Origin: Actinomycetota bacterium
GTDB taxonomy: Bacteria > Actinomycetota > Actinomycetes > Mycobacteriales > Micromonosporaceae
DNA length: 48,329 nucleotides
Direction of reading: 5' to 3'
NCBI GenBank assembly: GCA_005885555.1
Contig: VAWN01000003.1
Span: 21,235-69,563, forward strand
Within the stretch, counting starts at the first letter, position 1. Each line of letters opens with the position of its first letter. The translations under genes and the position numbers were made by a program. The notes beneath the pieces were generated by a model. It made no database searches and was not told the origin of the DNA. It saw nothing but the letters and a program-made list of their open reading frames with translations. Of the stretch, positions 25,049 to 32,415 are shown piece by piece.

Positions 25049-25969
25049 ATGACACGCGACGTCTCCCCGGTCGGCGTACCGGTCTGTTATCGGCACCCCG
25101 GCCGGGAGACGTACGTCCGGTGTACCCGCTGCGACCGGCCGATCTGCCCGGACTGCATGCGCGACGCGGCGGTCGGCCACCAGTGCCCGGAGTGTGTCAC
25201 GGAGGGCCGGCGCACCCAGCGCCAGCCGCGTACCGCGTTCGGCGCGAGCGCCCTCGGTCAGCGCGGCTACGTGACGATCACGTTCGTCGCGATCAACATC
25301 CTGATGCTGCTGCTCTCGGTGGCGTCGGCGAAGAACAGCGGCGCGGCGCTGTACGGCCGGTCACTGGGCGGCCTGATCGGCGGCGCCACCCCGCTGATGG
25401 ACAAGCTGGCCGTGCTCGGCCAGTGCGACGCGGGCGGGGTCACGGTGCCGTGCGGGGTGGCCGACGGTGAGTACTACCGGCTGTTCACCGCGATGTTCAT
25501 GCACTTCGGCCTCATCCACCTGCTGTTCAACATGTGGGCGCTGTGGATACTCGGCCGGGCGCTGGAGTCGATGTTCGGGCCGGCCCGGTTCCTCGCGATC
25601 TACCTGGTGTGCGGGCTGGGCGGCAACGTGGCCGCATACCTCTTCCAGCCGGGCGCGCTGTCGGCCGGCGCGTCGACGGCGATCTTCGGCCTGTTCGCGG
25701 TCCTGTTCGTGGCGCTGCGCCGGCTACGGCTCAGTACCTCGTCGGTCCTGCCGGTCATCGTGATCAACCTGATCTTCACGCTGACCGTGCCCGGCATCTC
25801 CATCGCCGGCCACCTCGGCGGCCTGGTCACCGGCGGGCTGGTCGGTGCCGGCGTCGCCTACGCTCCCCGGGCCAACCGGACCACCATCCAGGTCGGCGTC
25901 CTGATCGGCGCGGTCGCCCTGCTCGGCCTGCTCACCCTCTGGCAGACGGGCCAGCTTTCCGCCGCGTAG
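25049..25969 (+). CDS. Rhomboid-family intramembrane serine protease
   Basis: A 306-residue membrane protease. The N-terminal 50 residues form a putative zinc-binding region with Cys/His pairs (C13, H16, C25, C28, C33, C36, H44, C46, C49), as in B-box-like rhomboid variants of actinobacteria. Six membrane segments follow. The catalytic serine is S209 in GAST (SAGASTAIFGLFA) and the catalytic histidine is H255 in SIAGHLGGLVTG; the upstream HxxxN-like HLLFNMWAL is in place. It cleaves transmembrane segments of unknown substrates. Its 3' end is antisense to the C-terminus of a convergent membrane protein gene. Confidence 0.92.
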   Translation: MTRDVSPVGVPVCYRHPGRETYVRCTRCDRPICPDCMRDAAVGHQCPECVTEGRRTQRQPRTAFGASALGQRGYVTITFVAINILMLLLSVASAKNSGAALYGRSLGGLIGGATPLMDKLAVLGQCDAGGVTVPCGVADGEYYRLFTAMFMHFGLIHLLFNMWALWILGRALESMFGPARFLAIYLVCGLGGNVAAYLFQPGALSAGASTAIFGLFAVLFVALRRLRLSTSSVLPVIVINLIFTLTVPGISIAGHLGGLVTGGLVGAGVAYAPRANRTTIQVGVLIGAVALLGLLTLWQTGQLSAA

Positions 25970-26389
25970 CCGGGCCCGGGCGCGCGGGCGGGCGGCGCCG
26001 GCCGCCGCCGGTCCGGTCACCGCGCAGGCGTACAGCCGGTCGTAGTTGGCCTGGCGCACCTGCAACGCCCCGATGCTCAGCCCGGCCGCGATCACGCCGA
26101 TGGCGGCCAGTACCACGCCGAAACCGGTCCGGCCGTGGGTGATCCAGTAGAGCGCCACGGCCAACCAGGCGAACAGCAGCGCGAGGGACACGACGAGGAG
26201 CCCGGCCGGTACCTGGCTGCGCATCGCGGTCGCATACCGCGCGACGACCGCCGCCAGCTGCGGATCGTCGATCGGTTCCGGCTTGGCCGCCGCCTGCCAG
26301 GCCCGCCGCCGGCTCTGCGCCGGTAGCGCGCGCCAGGCCGCCAGCGCCGCCTCCCGGTCGGCGAGCACCGTGTCGCCGTGCTGTGCCAT
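25724..26389 (-). CDS. Small membrane protein with N-terminal paralogous domain
   Basis: A 221-residue reading frame starting MAQHGDTVLADREAALAAWRALPA. Residues 11-60 have the pattern REA-x4-AWRALPAQSRRRAW..AAK, shared with the neighbouring gene at 26404. Two membrane segments follow (GLLVVSLALLFAWLAVALYWI and GFGVVLAAIGVIAAGLSIGA). The last ~75 codons are low-complexity, Arg/Gly/Asp-rich, and antisense to the rhomboid gene; a base insertion in the GC-rich tract would end the gene near 25950, so the true C-terminus is doubtful. Function unknown. Confidence 0.6.
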   Translation of the reverse strand: MAQHGDTVLADREAALAAWRALPAQSRRRAWQAAAKPEPIDDPQLAAVVARYATAMRSQVPAGLLVVSLALLFAWLAVALYWITHGRTGFGVVLAAIGVIAAGLSIGALQVRQANYDRLYACAVTGPAAAGAARPRARARLRGGKLARLPEGEQAEQGDRADQDADLDGGPVGPGSVGDAGTDQPAGDQAAEVAGDGDAGHGQREDQVDHDDRQDRRGTEP

Positions 26390-26403
26390 CCGCCCTCCCG
26401 CCC

Positions 26404-27423
26404 TCAGGTCCACGTCACCGGCGCGTCCGTGTAGTGCTGCAGGAGCACGATCAGCTCCGGGAGCGGAATGGTCCGCCCCGGCGTGGCCACGATGACGGCC
26501 GGCGAGCCGTACCTCTTCATGGTCCGCCGGACCAGCGCGCGGCGCAGGTAGGGCAGCCGGGCGAGTTGCTCGTCGGGGTTGTCCACCATCAGCGCGACGG
26601 CCCGGTACGTGGCCAGCGGCAGGCTCCCGGCGAGTCCGCGGGTGGAGATCGGCCGCACCCGGATCTCCCGCACACCGGCCCACGGCCCGCCCATCCCGAC
26701 CGTGGGCAGGTCCCAACCGGCCGGCGTGAAGCGGGCCAGGACCGGGTGCCGCAGCGCCGGCCAGGCCGCGTAGAGGAGGAGCCCGACGACCGTGGTGTAG
26801 GCCGCCGCGATCACACTCGTCCCGGGCGCCGCCAGGGCGGCGAGCCAGAAGATCAGACCCAGGCCCGCGAGGAGGGCGAACGCCTTCACGACCGGTCCGC
26901 GCCGCACCGGCACTTCTCTGGTACCGGCAGCAGCCGCATCAGCAACCGGACGCGCGACCGGTCCGGCCACCGGTACCCGGGCCTGGTACGGGACGGTGAA
27001 CTCGGACTGGACCGCCTGCCACGCCTGCGGGCTGGTCGCGGGCGCTGCCATGCCGAGCCCGGCCGCCTGGATGCCGAGCAGGCCACTGGAGTGCAGCCGC
27101 TGGTACCGGCCGGTGCGGGCGACCAGGGCGACCAGCCCGGCGAGCACGACGATGCACAGACCGGAGAGCACGGCGTCGGAGCGCAGCCCGAGCGAGCGCG
27201 CGACCGGTAGCACGAGGAGGACGAACAGGAACGGGACGAACAGCCGCAGGATTCGCAGCCGGCGCGCCATCAGCCGCCCGTACCCGGCGGCCGCCCAGGC
27301 GATACCCGGGTCGGCCGGCGCGACGCCCCGCTTCGCGGCCGCGAACGCGGCCTCGCGCGCCTGCGGGCTCAGCGCGCGCCAGGCCTCTCTGGCCTCCCGG
27401 CCCTGCGCAATCTCCGGCGCCAC
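26404..27423 (-). CDS. Multi-TM protein with the same N-terminal domain
   Basis: A 339-residue membrane protein starting at a GTG (VAPEIAQGREAREAWRALSPQAREAAFAAAK). The N-terminal 50 residues repeat the REA-x-(E/A)AWRAL...R-x-A-x2-AAK..DP..A...Y..M pattern of the neighbour at 25724. Membrane segments follow in two pairs (LFVPFLFVLLVLPV, AVLSGLCIVVLAGLVALVA; AFALLAGLGLIFWLAALA, SVIAAAYTTVVGLLLYAAW). The C-terminal segment WDLPTVGMGGPWAGVREIRVRP..., with predicted beta strands, resembles the bacterial PH-like domain. I do not recognise a specific family. Confidence 0.6.
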   Translation of the reverse strand: MAPEIAQGREAREAWRALSPQAREAAFAAAKRGVAPADPGIAWAAAGYGRLMARRLRILRLFVPFLFVLLVLPVARSLGLRSDAVLSGLCIVVLAGLVALVARTGRYQRLHSSGLLGIQAAGLGMAAPATSPQAWQAVQSEFTVPYQARVPVAGPVARPVADAAAAGTREVPVRRGPVVKAFALLAGLGLIFWLAALAAPGTSVIAAAYTTVVGLLLYAAWPALRHPVLARFTPAGWDLPTVGMGGPWAGVREIRVRPISTRGLAGSLPLATYRAVALMVDNPDEQLARLPYLRRALVRRTMKRYGSPAVIVATPGRTIPLPELIVLLQHYTDAPVTWT

Positions 27424-27455
27424 GCGGTCCTCCCCGGTCAGACGGCGCGCGGAGC

Positions 27456-27965
27456 CTAACCCGGGTCGGGCAGTGTCGTCAGCCCCGGTGGGGCGAGCGC
27501 GGCCAGGGCCCGGGCCGCCTGCCAGACCGGTACCCCCAGGTCGTATCCGCTGAACAGGTGCAGCGTCTCGCCGGTGTCGATTTCGAGCAGCTCGGACCGG
27601 GTACCGAGGCGACGCCGCTCGTCCACGCGGACCCGCTCGATCTGCGACCAGGCCAGCCGGCGACGGCCGGCGAACCCGACGACAACGGTGACCCCGTCGG
27701 CGTCGGCGGCCAGCCGGCGCGGCGCGATCAGGTCGCGCAGCGCGTAGCCGCCCAGCAGCGCGCCGCCGGCCGCGGCGAACGCGGTGCGTCCCGGATCTCC
27801 CCGGAAAACCACCGCGAGCAGGAGGAAGATGACGGCACCGGCCACCTTGAGGGCGGCCAGCCGGGGGTCCACGCGGAACTCGACCGGGCCGGGCGGCGCG
27901 GGCGCCGGGGCGGGCGACGCCGGGTCCTCGGGCTGGTCGGGCATGGCGCCGGGGCGAAGCTCCAC
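27456..27965 (-). CDS. PH-like domain membrane protein
   Basis: A 169-residue protein starting at a GTG (VELRPGAMPDQPED); an ATG at 27944 is the other candidate. It has a Pro-rich N-terminus, two membrane segments (LKVAGAVIFLLLAVVF and TAFAAAGGALLGGYALRDL), then a beta-rich segment ADGVTVVVGFAGRRRLAWSQIERVRVDERRRLGTRSELLEID typical of bacterial PH domains. Such proteins are membrane-linked and of unknown function. It starts 60 bases before the divergent thiolase gene and follows the paralogous membrane genes, probably as the first gene of that minus-strand group. Confidence 0.72.
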   Translation of the reverse strand: MELRPGAMPDQPEDPASPAPAPAPPGPVEFRVDPRLAALKVAGAVIFLLLAVVFRGDPGRTAFAAAGGALLGGYALRDLIAPRRLAADADGVTVVVGFAGRRRLAWSQIERVRVDERRRLGTRSELLEIDTGETLHLFSGYDLGVPVWQAARALAALAPPGLTTLPDPG

Positions 27966-28025
27966 CGGCCCAGCATGCCACGGCGTGGACTAGCATCGGA
28001 GCAGCGGACCTACCGAGGAGTAACC

Positions 28026-29189
28026 ATGCCGGACGCGGTGATCGTCGCAGCGGTGCGTACCCCGGTCGGCCGGCGGGGCGGCGGCCTGGCCGGCATCCAC
28101 CCGGTCGACCTGTCCGCGCACGTGCTGCGCGCGCTCGCCGAGCGGGCCGGCTTCGACCCGGCCGAGGTCGACGACGTGGTCTGGGGCTGCGTCTCCCAGG
28201 TCGGCGAGCAGGCGTGGAACGTGGGTCGCAGCGCGGTGCTGGCGGCCGGCTGGCCGGAGACGGTACCGGCGACGACCGTGGACCGGCAGTGCGGGTCGAG
28301 CCAGCAGGCGGTGCACGTGGCGGCGGCCGCGGTGGTGTCCGGGCAGGCCGACCTCGTCGTGGCCGGTGGGGTGGAGTCGATGACCCGGGTACCCATGGGC
28401 GCGGCGGGCGGCTCCGGACCGGGCCTGCCGTTCGGGCCGCTGGTGCACGCGCGGTACGCCGGCGTCGACGGGTTTGACGACGGCGCGACGGTACCGTTCA
28501 ACCAGGGCGTGGGTGCCGAGATGATCGCGGCGCGGTGGGGCCTGTCCCGCCGGCAGCTCGACTGGTACGCGCTGGACAGCCACGCCAAGGCGGCCGCCGC
28601 GCAGGACGCCGGCGCGTTCGACGCGGAGATCGTGCCGGTCGACTCGGTCAAGCACGACGAGGGCGTCCGGCGCGACTCGACGCTGGAAAAGCTGGGCGAA
28701 CTGAAGACGCCGTTCCGCGCGGACGGGGTGGTGACGGCGGGCTCGGCGTCGCAGATCTCCGACGGCGCCGCGGCGCTCGCGATCACGTCAGCGGACTGGG
28801 CCGCGGCGCACGGGCTGACCCCGCTCGCGCGGATCCGCACCGCCGTGGTCACCGGCGACGACCCGGTGGTCATGCTGACCGCGCCGATCCCGGCCACCGC
28901 GAAGGCCCTGCGCCGCGCCGGACTGAGCATCGCCGACATCGGGGTCTTCGAGGTCAATGAGGCGTTCGCCCCGGTACCCCTGGCGTGGCTCGCGGAGACC
29001 GGCGCCGACCCGGCCCGGCTCAACCCGCGCGGCGGGGCTATCGCGCTCGGTCATCCGCTGGGCGGCTCCGGCGCCCGGCTGATGACCACGCTGCTCGGGC
29101 AGATGCGCGACGGCGGCATCCGGTACGGCCTGCAGACCATGTGCGAGGGCGGCGGCATGGCGAACGCGACGATCCTGGAGCTCGCCTAG
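28026..29189 (+). CDS. Acetyl-CoA acetyltransferase (thiolase)
   Basis: A 387-residue thiolase. The nucleophile is C89 in TTVDRQCGSSQQAV. The other catalytic motifs are NEAFAPVPLAW, GGAIALGHPLGGSGARL (active-site histidine) and the second cysteine in MCEGGGMANATI. It condenses two acetyl-CoA or cleaves 3-ketoacyl-CoA in fatty-acid degradation. The ATG at 28026 is chosen because it gives MPDAVIVAAVRTPVGRRGG, with GAGGAG upstream. No other beta-oxidation gene is adjacent. A palindromic operator candidate follows at 29191. Confidence 0.92.
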   Translation: MPDAVIVAAVRTPVGRRGGGLAGIHPVDLSAHVLRALAERAGFDPAEVDDVVWGCVSQVGEQAWNVGRSAVLAAGWPETVPATTVDRQCGSSQQAVHVAAAAVVSGQADLVVAGGVESMTRVPMGAAGGSGPGLPFGPLVHARYAGVDGFDDGATVPFNQGVGAEMIAARWGLSRRQLDWYALDSHAKAAAAQDAGAFDAEIVPVDSVKHDEGVRRDSTLEKLGELKTPFRADGVVTAGSASQISDGAAALAITSADWAAAHGLTPLARIRTAVVTGDDPVVMLTAPIPATAKALRRAGLSIADIGVFEVNEAFAPVPLAWLAETGADPARLNPRGGAIALGHPLGGSGARLMTTLLGQMRDGGIRYGLQTMCEGGGMANATILELA

Positions 29190-29190
29190 C

Positions 29191-29215
29191 CGGACAGGCT
29201 GTCCGATGTGTCCGA
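29191..29215. promoter_or_regulatory. CGGACAG-G-CTGTCCG operator-like palindrome
   Basis: CGGACAGGCTGTCCG (29191-29205) has perfect 7-bp arms around one base, followed at once by a second TGTCCG half-site in TGTCCGACA. The repeat of TGTCCG half-sites resembles TetR-type operators. It lies between the thiolase stop and the downstream gene start. No TetR gene is in the window. Confidence 0.45.
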
Positions 29216-29257
29216 CACGGTCCGTACCGCTGCTTGACACCTCTCGTTTACCCGGGC

Positions 29258-29698
29258 ATGGACGCGTTCGCCCGGACATTTCTTCCCGCCGCCGCCGATG
29301 CCGGCCTGGACATGCCCACGATCAGCCGTCACCTTCCGGTGTTCCGCCGCTGCCTGGGTGCCGATCCCGTCCTGCTGGTCACCCGGTGTACCCGTGCCGA
29401 CCGGCCGCTGGCCGGCGAGTACCTGCTCGTCCTCACCCGCAACCGGCTCGTCGTGACGCACGAGAGCCGGCTGGTGCACAAGCTGCGCCTGCACCTGGAC
29501 GCGCCGATCCACGAGCTGGCCCACGTGCGGTGGGCGCCCGATCCGCTGCAGACCTCGGTGCAGCTGGCGGCCACCGCGATCGACGGGATCCGGGAACGGT
29601 TCACGATCAAGGTGCGCCACCCGGATGCGGTCTGGCACCTCGACGAGACCTTCGGCTACGTCTTCCAGGCGGCAACCCAGCCCCTCGCGGCCGCGTAG
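29258..29698 (+). CDS. Conserved hypothetical protein, PH-like fold possible
   Basis: A 146-residue soluble protein starting MDAFARTFLPAAADAGLDM. It has no signal peptide or membrane segment. The middle, EYLLVLTRNRLVVTHESRLVHKL, followed by HELAHVRWAPD and ERFTIKVRHPD..VWHLDETF, alternates strands in the manner of bacterial PH-like domains and of conserved actinobacterial hypothetical proteins. Lies 50 bases 5' of a two-component pair, in the same direction. I do not recognise a specific family. Confidence 0.6.
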   Translation: MDAFARTFLPAAADAGLDMPTISRHLPVFRRCLGADPVLLVTRCTRADRPLAGEYLLVLTRNRLVVTHESRLVHKLRLHLDAPIHELAHVRWAPDPLQTSVQLAATAIDGIRERFTIKVRHPDAVWHLDETFGYVFQAATQPLAAA

Positions 29699-29753
29699 CC
29701 CCGGCCCGCAGCGTGCGGCTCGTACATTCCCCGAACGGTGTGCTGACCCCGCG

Positions 29754-30437
29754 CTGACCGGCCGTCGGCCACTGGTCCTCGTCGTGGAGGACGAGCGGCC
29801 GATCGCCGACCTGGTCCGGATGTACCTGACCCGGGAGGGCTTCGGGGTACACGTCGAGTACGACGGCAGCGCGGGCCTGGCCGCCGCCCGCAAGCTGCGC
29901 CCGGTCGCCTGCGTACTGGACATCGGCCTGCCGGGGCTGACCGGTACCGAGATCTGCCAGCAGCTGCGGGCCGGCGGCGACTGGACGCCGGTGCTGTTCC
30001 TGACCGCCCGCGACGACGAGATCGACCGGATCCTCGGCCTGGAGCAGGGCGCCGACGACTACCTCACCAAGCCGTTCAGCCCGCGCGAGCTGGTCGCCCG
30101 GATCAAGGCGGTACTGCGCCGGACCGCCGGCCCACCCGAAGGCGAGCGGGTCCGGCAGGCCGGTGGCATCGTGCTCGATCCCGGACGCCGGTCGGTGCAG
30201 GCCGGCGGGGTACCGGTCGCGCTGACCCCGACCGAGTTCGACCTGCTGGCGCACCTGCTGCACCGGCCGGGCCGGGTGTACACGCGGGAGGAGCTGCTCG
30301 CCTCGGTGTGGGGGTACGCGGCGCATGCCGGTACCCGCACGGTGGACGTGCACGTCGCGCAGGTACGGGCGAAGCTCGGCGCGTCGGGCAGCGTGATCCG
30401 CACGGTACGCGGGGTCGGCTACACCGCTGATGCGTAA
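29754..30437 (+). CDS. OmpR-family response regulator, start unresolved
   Basis: A 227-residue regulator from the first in-frame codon after the preceding sequence. The receiver domain has E12/D13, phospho-acceptor D56 in CVLDIGLPGLTG and K in LTKPFSP; the winged helix has LTPTEFDLLAHLLH and VDVHVAQVRAKLG. No ATG/GTG in a sensible place exists: the frame begins with CTG (LTGRRPLVLVVEDE). A GTG at 29740 (VLTP) is in another frame and would join after addition of one base near 29747-29750. So a 1-base deletion at the start, or a sequence error, is likely. The next kinase gene overlaps by 8 bases. Confidence 0.8.
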   Translation: MTGRRPLVLVVEDERPIADLVRMYLTREGFGVHVEYDGSAGLAAARKLRPVACVLDIGLPGLTGTEICQQLRAGGDWTPVLFLTARDDEIDRILGLEQGADDYLTKPFSPRELVARIKAVLRRTAGPPEGERVRQAGGIVLDPGRRSVQAGGVPVALTPTEFDLLAHLLHRPGRVYTREELLASVWGYAAHAGTRTVDVHVAQVRAKLGASGSVIRTVRGVGYTADA

Positions 30438-31788
30438 GCTCACCTCCCGCGCGGTACTGGTCACCTGCCTCGTCGCCCTGGTGTCGGTACTGGTCACCGC
30501 GCTGGTCGCCGCCCCTCTCGCGCTGCGGGAAACCAACCGGGCCACCCGGGAGGGCCTGGCGCAACAGGCCGAGCTGGCCGCCGCCCTGATCAACACGCGG
30601 CCCCGGCCGGCGGGCGAGGACCGGATCGTCCAGCAGCTGCGCACCCGCGGGTTCACCGTGTTCCTGGTCGCCGACGGCAAGCTGGCGAGCAAGGGGACGG
30701 TACCGCCGCGGCTGGTGAAAGCGGTCGCCGCGGGCCTGACGGTGAGCAACCAGGCCGCGCTCGTCAACGGCCGGCTGATGCTGGTCGAGGGCCGCCCGCT
30801 GCCGGACCGGCCGGGCAGCGGCATCCTGCTCGCCAAGACCGGGGCGGCCGGCCTGGGCGGCGGGCTGGCGCTGCTGCGCGGGTTGTGGTGGGCGCTGCTC
30901 GCCGGGCTCGCCGCCGGCGCCGTGGCCGGCGTGCTGCTGGCCGGCCGGCTGGCCCGGCCGATCCGGCACGCGGCCGCCGCGGCGGTACGGCTTTCCGCCG
31001 GGGACCGGACCGTGCGGGTGCAACCGGAGGCGCCCGCCGAGGTGGAGGAGCTGGCGCACGCGCTCAACGGCCTGACCGCGGCGCTCGCGACCAGCGAGGG
31101 CCGGCAACGCGACTTCCTGCTGTCCGTCTCGCACGAGCTGCGCACGCCGCTGACCACGATCAAGGGGTACGCCGAGGCGCTGTCCGACGGGGTCATCGCC
31201 CCCGAGGGGGTACCGCGTGCCGGCGCGACGGTGCTCACCGAGGCGGAGAACCTGGAGCGGCTGGTCGGCGACCTGCTCGCCCTGGCCCGGCTGGACGCGG
31301 TCGACTTCCCGGTCAACATCCTCGCGGTCGACCTCGTCGACGTGCTCAGCGACGCGGCCCGGGCGTGGATCGCGCGGTGCCCTTCGCTGCGCGTCGAGCT
31401 GCCCACGGAGCCGGTGGTGGTCGCCACCGACCCGGGCCGGATCCGGCAGGTCGTCGACGGGCTGGTGGACAACGCGTTGCGGGTGATACCGGCCGACGCG
31501 CCGGTCGTGCTCGCGGTACGGCCCGCCGACCCGGCCGGGTTCGCCAGCGTCGAGGTACGCGACGGCGGGCCCGGGTTCTCCGACGCCGACCTGGCGCTGG
31601 TGTTCGAGCGGGGCGCGATGTCCGAGCGGTACCAGGGCATCCGGAAGGTCGGCTCCGGCCTGGGACTGGCCCTCGCGCACGGTCTGGTACGGCGCCTCGG
31701 CGGCACGATCGAGGTCGGGCATGCCCCGGAAGGGGGCGCGCGGTTCACGGTACGGCTGCCGGTTTACCAAGCTCGAACGTCGCACTGA
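30430..31788 (+). CDS. Sensor histidine kinase
   Basis: A 452-residue kinase. Membrane segment 1 is at about 8-32, an extracytoplasmic loop spans about 35-145 and segment 2 is at about 153-172, followed by a HAMP linker (ARPIRHAAAAAVRLSAGD). The H-box is LLSVSHELRTPL with H235; VVDGLVDNALRV is the N-box, RDGGPGFSDADL and GSGLGLALAHGLVRRLGG the G boxes. It pairs with the overlapping OmpR regulator (ATGCGTAA). The loop is the candidate signal receptor; the next gene encodes a lipoprotein that could be a target or co-sensor. Confidence 0.9.
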   Translation: MRKLTSRAVLVTCLVALVSVLVTALVAAPLALRETNRATREGLAQQAELAAALINTRPRPAGEDRIVQQLRTRGFTVFLVADGKLASKGTVPPRLVKAVAAGLTVSNQAALVNGRLMLVEGRPLPDRPGSGILLAKTGAAGLGGGLALLRGLWWALLAGLAAGAVAGVLLAGRLARPIRHAAAAAVRLSAGDRTVRVQPEAPAEVEELAHALNGLTAALATSEGRQRDFLLSVSHELRTPLTTIKGYAEALSDGVIAPEGVPRAGATVLTEAENLERLVGDLLALARLDAVDFPVNILAVDLVDVLSDAARAWIARCPSLRVELPTEPVVVATDPGRIRQVVDGLVDNALRVIPADAPVVLAVRPADPAGFASVEVRDGGPGFSDADLALVFERGAMSERYQGIRKVGSGLGLALAHGLVRRLGGTIEVGHAPEGGARFTVRLPVYQARTSH

Positions 31789-31847
31789 CCCCGGCTGCGC
31801 AACCGGCGCGCACAGTGGTCCCAGCCAACCGGAGAAAGGGACCATCG

Positions 31848-32363
31848 ATGAAGCTACGTGTCGTGCTCGCCACCGCCGCCCTGGGCGCCGCCGCCCTGCT
31901 CGGCCTGACCGCGTGCGGCCAGGCGGCGGGCGACAGCCTGAGCCCGGACGCCACGGCGCTGACCGCCGTCGGCTTCACCACCGCCGACCTCAGCAGCCCG
32001 TACGAGGACCCGCAGCCGTCGGCGAGCGGCGCCGCCAGGGCGCACCCGCTGCGGCCCGGCAAGCTGCGCCGGGAACTGGCCCGGCACGTGCTGCACGGCG
32101 AGGTCGTGGTGCAGACCAAGGACGGCGACAAGACCATCGACGTGCAGCGGGGTACCGTCACCGCGGTCACCGACACGACGGTCACCGTGAAGTCGACGGA
32201 CGGGTTCACGAGCACGTGGACGTTCGGCGACCCGCTGCGGGTGGTGCAGCACGGGCAGAAGACCGACAAGAGCGCGGTGAAGACCGGCGAGGAGATCGGC
32301 GTCGCCGGCGCCAAGAACGGCTCGACGGTGACCGCGAACCTGATCGTCATCCCGAAATCCTGA
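31848..32363 (+). CDS. Lipoprotein with a beta-rich domain
   Basis: A 171-residue exported lipoprotein. The signal peptide MKLRVVLATAALGAAALLGL ends in LTAC with lipid-modified Cys23. After a low-complexity linker, residues 75-171 form a strand-rich domain (HGEVVVQTKDGDKTIDVQRGTVTAVTDTTVTVKSTDGFTSTWTF) resembling DUF5666-like beta modules. GGAGAAAGG is 7 bases upstream. Located directly after the histidine kinase, it may be a product of the same operon or a target of the two-component system. Confidence 0.75.
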   Translation: MKLRVVLATAALGAAALLGLTACGQAAGDSLSPDATALTAVGFTTADLSSPYEDPQPSASGAARAHPLRPGKLRRELARHVLHGEVVVQTKDGDKTIDVQRGTVTAVTDTTVTVKSTDGFTSTWTFGDPLRVVQHGQKTDKSAVKTGEEIGVAGAKNGSTVTANLIVIPKS

Positions 32364-32415
32364 CCGGGGGTCGGCGGGGCGGGGCGCTGTGGGAGCGCCC
32401 CGCTCCGCCCTGCCG

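Noticed and set aside
29234-29239. Perfect TTGACA -35 element before the hypothetical gene
   Set aside because: With a 17-18 base spacer, the -10 would fall on the start codon and no TANNNT is there.
29190-29257. Riboswitch or attenuator in the short spacer after the thiolase
   Set aside because: The palindrome has arms around one base, which fits DNA binding, not an RNA hairpin.
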